Shown piece after piece: positions 60,495 to 64,000 of a DNA stretch of 64,000 nt. This stretch comes from Rosistilla oblonga. GTDB lineage: Bacteria > Planctomycetota > Planctomycetia > Pirellulales > Pirellulaceae. Both the position numbers and the translations under genes were made by a program. Location: positions 2,232,001-2,296,000 of the forward strand of contig NZ_CP036292.1 in assembly GCF_007751715.1 (NCBI RefSeq), given 5' to 3'. The notes beneath the pieces were generated by a model. It ran no database searches and was not told where the DNA came from. It saw only the letters and a program-made list of their open reading frames with translations. The stretch's first letter is position 1. Each line of letters begins with the position of its first letter.

Positions 60495-61517
60495 ATGATT
60501 ATATTGACAATCGAATCAACGTGCGATGAGACTGCCGCCGCGGTGATCGCTTCGGGGCCCCACGTTTTGGGGGCCGCAGTCGCCACTCAGACCGAATTGC
60601 ACGCCCGGTTCCAAGGCGTTGTCCCCGAGGTCGCCGCTCGCGCTCACGTCCAACGCATCCTGCCGGTGATCGACGAAGCGATCCGACAAGCCGACATCGA
60701 TCCGGCCGATCTCGACGCGATCGCCGTCGCAAACACCCCCGGTTTGGCGGGGTCGTTGATGGTGGGGCTGACCGCCGCCAAGACCCTGGCCGTTGCTTGG
60801 AACAAGCCGCTGGTGGCGGTGAACCATCTGCAAGCCCATATCTACGCCTGCCAAATGTCCGATCCCGGCGAGATCTATCCCTGCGTGGGACTGATCGTCA
60901 GCGGCGGTCACACCAGTCTGTACGCTTGCCATAGCGCGACCGAACTGGACTATCTGGGGGGAACAATCGACGACGCTGCTGGTGAAGCGTTCGACAAAGT
61001 CGGGGCGATGCTGGGATTGCCCTTCCCCGGCGGGCCGTCGGTCTCCCGCGCGGCGGCCGCTGGAAATCCGAAGGCGCACGATTTCCCTCGCTCTCTGGTT
61101 GGCGAGGATCATCTGAATTTCAGTTTCAGCGGTTTGAAGACCGCCGTTCGCTACTGTTTAGTCGGTCCGGGGAAGCAAGATTTTTCGCAGCTGGACCTGT
61201 CCGAGCAGCAATTGGCCGATCTGTGCGCCAGTTTTGAACAGGCAGTCGTCGACTGTTTGGTCGCCAAGAGTCGCCAAGCGATTCGGCAAACCGGTTTTTC
61301 CAAGCTGTGCGTTGGCGGCGGCGTCGCGGCCAACGGGCGACTTCGCGCCGCCTTGGCCGAAGCGGCTGATCGAGACGGATTTGGGCTGGTGATCGCCCCA
61401 CCGGACCTATGCACCGACAACGCGGTGATGGGAGCGGTGGCGCTGGAACAGATCGAGCGCCACGGATACGACAGCCTCGACGTCGACATCCACCCCGGCC
61501 TACAACGGGGCTACTGA
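60495..61517 (+). CDS. tsaD: tRNA threonylcarbamoyladenosine synthesis protein TsaD
   Basis: A 340-aa ASKHA-fold protein that transfers the threonylcarbamoyl group to A37 of ANN-reading tRNAs, together with TsaB and TsaE. ESTCDETAAAV at the N-terminus, ANTPGLAGSL, HLQAH (the metal-binding HxxxH; E. coli has HMEGH), SGGHTSLY, GEAFDKVGAMLGLPFPGG and the C-terminal APPDLCTDNAVM are diagnostic. No Shine-Dalgarno precedes the ATG at 60495. Its last 7 bp overlap the end of the convergent TOPRIM-like gene. Confidence 0.96.
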   Translation: MIILTIESTCDETAAAVIASGPHVLGAAVATQTELHARFQGVVPEVAARAHVQRILPVIDEAIRQADIDPADLDAIAVANTPGLAGSLMVGLTAAKTLAVAWNKPLVAVNHLQAHIYACQMSDPGEIYPCVGLIVSGGHTSLYACHSATELDYLGGTIDDAAGEAFDKVGAMLGLPFPGGPSVSRAAAAGNPKAHDFPRSLVGEDHLNFSFSGLKTAVRYCLVGPGKQDFSQLDLSEQQLADLCASFEQAVVDCLVAKSRQAIRQTGFSKLCVGGGVAANGRLRAALAEAADRDGFGLVIAPPDLCTDNAVMGAVALEQIERHGYDSLDVDIHPGLQRGY

Positions 61518-62305
61518 GTTGGGGCGGTAGGAAGCGCTAAACCGAATAGATCGACCAGAAATGTCTGGACGGCCTTGATTCGCGGCAGGCTTAGGTTGTT
61601 TCCACGCAACCAAACGTTGTCTTGAATCGACGCCTGCACGGCTCGCCCTGGACGCAATGTATTTGCAATCGAACCGACGACAGCTTTGTTGTACTTTGCA
61701 GACTTTGACAAGTCTTCTCGTTTTTTGTCGACAAAGGAAGTGTCGTCCCTGGCGAAGTCGACATGTTTTCGAGCACTTTCGAGTAGCTTAGGAAATGTAG
61801 ATTCAGCACATTGAAGCAACAGATCTTCCAAGTTGCCTTCGCTTTGATTGTCTGGCAGCACAAAGACGCCGACGCGCTGTTCATCTGCCGAAATCGTTCC
61901 CGGTATTGCTGGCAGATTGAAGGAATTGCGAGCAAACTCTTCCTTAAGGCCAGCGTAGCGGGTAGTGACGGCGACTTCTTTGTCGGTGTCCAAAATAATC
62001 CCAATGCCAGCAAGCTGACTATAGTCGATCGAGAATGCGGATTCTTCGATCGTTTGGGCAAGTCGTGTGTCACCCAATGCACTGTGGAGGGCGATTGCAT
62101 GCGAGTTGCTTTGCATGAATAGCGGAACGGGGACTCTCGCTTGCAAGTCGCCATTGTGCGGAAACGTCGTCGGTACCAGCGGTTGAAAGAATGGATCGAG
62201 TTCTGCCTCGAGCCGTACACGTTCTAAGCCGTATGGTGCCAGCAATCGATAGGCAAATTCGATGTCATGGGGGCCTTCAACAACTAGATAACCGTATGTT
62301 CTCAC
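61511..62305 (-). CDS. TOPRIM-like DUF3226 family protein, partner of the upstream ATPase
   Basis: A 264-aa protein. The first residues, YGYLVVEGPHD, carry Glu10 in the position of the TOPRIM catalytic glutamate, and GIGIILDTDKE carries Asp106 and Asp108 in a DxD arrangement. Both fit the TOPRIM fold used by topoisomerases, primases and OLD nucleases. The rest resembles DUF3226 and DUF4435 proteins. It starts at GTG 62305, 3 bp after the stop of the ATPase gene, so the two are a translationally linked pair. A nuclease or nucleotide-binding role is inferred; no activity can be proven here. Base composition is lower in G+C than that of tsaD, suggesting gain by transfer. Confidence 0.72.
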   Translation of the reverse strand: MRTYGYLVVEGPHDIEFAYRLLAPYGLERVRLEAELDPFFQPLVPTTFPHNGDLQARVPVPLFMQSNSHAIALHSALGDTRLAQTIEESAFSIDYSQLAGIGIILDTDKEVAVTTRYAGLKEEFARNSFNLPAIPGTISADEQRVGVFVLPDNQSEGNLEDLLLQCAESTFPKLLESARKHVDFARDDTSFVDKKREDLSKSAKYNKAVVGSIANTLRPGRAVQASIQDNVWLRGNNLSLPRIKAVQTFLVDLFGLALPTAPTQ

Positions 62306-62308
62306 CGC

Positions 62309-63505
62309 CTACCTCACATCGAGTCCGCGTTGATGACGCATTCGCCGCAACAGGTCACCATAAATTCGCTTCGCGTCCGTTCGGTCCCCGTCGTTGTCGA
62401 GATGGAAGGTCACCAAATCGTCGAGATTGTCTCCGCTGGCGGCTAAAATACCGTCGATTGCTTCGAGACTGTGGGTGGTCGCGATGACTTGAACGTCGAA
62501 CTGTTTTGCCGTCTTCATCAGCCAATCGAAAACCTTTACGAGCGAGCTGATGTGAATACCGGTCTCGATTTCATCGATCATTAACAGCCCTCCCACTAGC
62601 TTTGGCAAGGTGCTCGAAAGCAGCACGGCCCGGCGTAGCGCATCGCCAAACACAGAAAGCGGTGCCGGTCCAAGACGCTTATGGTTTAAGTAGATCGCTG
62701 CATCAAGGCCGCCGTAAGAAGCGATTTGAATATCGGTGATCTCAGGATCGAACTGGCGAATGAGGTCGAGCACATGCTCGCGTTTCTCCATCGCATCGCC
62801 GTTGCCCTGGAATAGCTGGCTGGAATGTGAACGCAGCTGGAGTTGGTTGATCTGATACGAATAGGGCGTTAGCGTGCTTGACGGCAAATTCCCCTGTCGA
62901 GGCCTCGATAGGATCGGCCCCATGCGATCATCGTCATCCCAAAACTGAAGCGTGATCGGATCTGTCGTGGAAACCGTAGGGAAACCAAAGGGCGACGGTT
63001 GGTCAGCTGCGTCGTTCATTTCAACAACGTGCTTGAGCTCAATACCTCGCCATGATTCGGCGAATGCGATCGATTCGGTCGCATCCTCTGGCAAACGCCG
63101 CATGTGCTTCAATTCGTTCAAGCTCGGGATGCCCTGAATATCGGAGACTTCAGCGACTAATTTTCGCAGCGGGTAGCGACCCTGCGAATTGATTTCGCAT
63201 CGACCTTTAAACATGAAGTCTTGATTTCTGAGCGCTCCACTTTGCGGAAAGCACCACCGCAACGATTGCCCGCGATTTTCGTCCAGACCGCCAAAATCTC
63301 GACGCCGAATCATCGCTAACCATTCTTGAGGACCAAACGGATTGCATGCGATCGACATCGCTTCCAGGACGCTTGTTTTCCCCGAATTGTTGTCACCAAC
63401 GAGAATGTTGACCGCACCGAGTCCTTCGAGCCGCAAGTCGCGCAGCCCACGAAAGCCGTCGATTGTGATCGTTTCAAAGGGGAGCGTATTCATGTCGACA
63501 TTCAT
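62309..63505 (-). CDS. SMC/OLD-like AAA ATPase (AAA_15/AAA_21 type)
   Basis: A 398-aa ATPase. ITIDGFRGLRDL leads into Walker A GDNNSGKT (37-44); a signature-like SVFGDALRRAV occurs near 284-294; Walker B is LLMIDE (307-312); and the H-loop TTHSLEAI is at 343-350. The large middle part (60-280) is not conserved in obvious families. Such ATPases drive OLD, Gabija and PARIS-type anti-phage systems together with a TOPRIM effector. The TOPRIM-like gene follows after 3 bp. The ATG at 63505 is used; a TTG at 63553 with GAGGG 5 nt upstream is a serious alternative that adds 16 basic residues. Confidence 0.82.
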   Translation of the reverse strand: MNVDMNTLPFETITIDGFRGLRDLRLEGLGAVNILVGDNNSGKTSVLEAMSIACNPFGPQEWLAMIRRRDFGGLDENRGQSLRWCFPQSGALRNQDFMFKGRCEINSQGRYPLRKLVAEVSDIQGIPSLNELKHMRRLPEDATESIAFAESWRGIELKHVVEMNDAADQPSPFGFPTVSTTDPITLQFWDDDDRMGPILSRPRQGNLPSSTLTPYSYQINQLQLRSHSSQLFQGNGDAMEKREHVLDLIRQFDPEITDIQIASYGGLDAAIYLNHKRLGPAPLSVFGDALRRAVLLSSTLPKLVGGLLMIDEIETGIHISSLVKVFDWLMKTAKQFDVQVIATTHSLEAIDGILAASGDNLDDLVTFHLDNDGDRTDAKRIYGDLLRRMRHQRGLDVR

Positions 63506-63755
63506 ATTCGTTTTTCGCGGTTTCCAGCGCCCGGCTTGTATCTTCCCCTGCAATTCGTCCCTCTGCGGCGGATTTCAGCAATTGCCTTCAGGGTCGGTTG
63601 GGAACCGACTCAGAGAAGTCAGCGTTAACAACGCCAGACGCATCGCCTCTACGCTTTGATTCTATTCGGAATTGGTTAGGCAGTGCTATGCAGTCTGCCG
63701 CGTTTCGCTTCATCAACTTTTCCACCGGCTTGCGACTGCAGGACACGGCGGGCGA

Positions 63756-64000
63756 TTACGACGATCGGCGGCGTGGCAGCCGCGATACCTTGGCGATCGT
63801 TGGCGGCGAGGGGCAATCGGCCAGCCACTGCAGCACCCGCGGTTCGATCTCGGCGATCGGGACCGAGGTCCCTTGCCAGCGGTGCGTCTTGTTCTGCATC
63901 GCGGCTTGCAGCGGGCGGATCCGGTCTTCCCAGCGCTGCAACATCTGCTGCGTCTGCTCGGAATTCAACGGGTGTTTGGTCAGTTGCAAGCGGCCACCCG
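63756..64000 (-). CDS. 3' end of an unrecognised gene (continues beyond the window)
   Basis: The minus-strand frame is open from the window edge to the stop at 63756 and gives about 81 C-terminal residues, including GGRLQLTKHPLNSEQ, LQRWEDRIRPLQAAM and WQGTSVPIAEIEPRVLQWLA. The start lies outside the window. Composition is normal for the chromosome, with higher G+C than the ATPase pair. I do not recognise a family from this piece. Confidence 0.55.
   Translation of the reverse strand, partial: GGRLQLTKHPLNSEQTQQMLQRWEDRIRPLQAAMQNKTHRWQGTSVPIAEIEPRVLQWLADCPSPPTIAKVSRLPRRRSS

Noticed and set aside
61511-63505. Retron or toxin-antitoxin assignment for the ATPase pair
   Set aside because: No reverse transcriptase or small antitoxin-type gene is present, and the motifs fit ATPase plus TOPRIM better.

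Overview
The window is about 60% G+C by eye and looks like a planctomycete chromosome (Pirellulaceae, Rhodopirellula/Rosistilla-like). This is a judgement from gene content, not from a search. The supporting genes are a BBP7-like beta-barrel protein, a small lipoprotein with a GQTLPSPYYLDDD motif, many secreted proteins of unknown function, a DUF6798-like membrane protein, a ceramidase-like secreted enzyme and a DAC-domain protein. Coding is dense, both strands are used in short runs, and several genes appear to start at TTG behind a strong Shine-Dalgarno. I saw no rRNA, tRNA, CRISPR array or intact insertion sequence.

Layout, 1-21 kb: the 5' part of tex (minus); a plus-strand run of glgC, an AMP-forming acyl ligase and a large membrane protein; a leucine-rich-repeat lipoprotein; then a tandem array (6.9-7.95 kb) of about 210-234 bp units, each carrying a near-perfect 25-bp inverted repeat. 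Between this array and a solitary related copy at 13.3 kb lie two genes of different base texture: a sialidase-like/polysaccharide-deacetylase fusion and a SulP transporter/beta-carbonic anhydrase fusion. Next come a glycerate 2-kinase, a diadenylate-cyclase-like protein, a TsdA-like dihaem cytochrome c overlapping a DUF3124 gene, a secreted HExxH protein and a membrane-anchored terpene-cyclase-fold protein.

Layout, 21-42 kb: an EF-hand protein, AMP nucleosidase, HemQ, a glutamate-synthase-like barrel next to a ceramidase-like enzyme, a double zinc-ribbon protein beside a duplicated scrap of its own tail, a large secreted protein, then a minus-strand cluster of ketoacyl synthase III, pabB, ccoI, ccoS and a dihaem cytochrome c lipoprotein. 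After these lie a class I amidotransferase-like protein without its catalytic cysteine, a phytanoyl-CoA dioxygenase-like protein and der.

Layout, 42-64 kb: secreted and DUF1015 proteins, a small planctomycete-type lipoprotein, two TadE-like pilins, a two-gene sodium:solute symporter unit, a TolC-like outer-membrane lipoprotein, a 17-bp CACGTG repeat array in front of an unknown membrane-anchored protein, the BBP7-like protein, cysNC and cysD for sulfate assimilation, rsmG, and tsaD. The right end holds a two-gene module, an SMC/OLD-type ATPase followed 3 bp later by a small TOPRIM-like protein. This is the best candidate in the window for an uncharacterised system, probably anti-phage defence. 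The last 250 bases hold the 3' end of an unrecognised gene.
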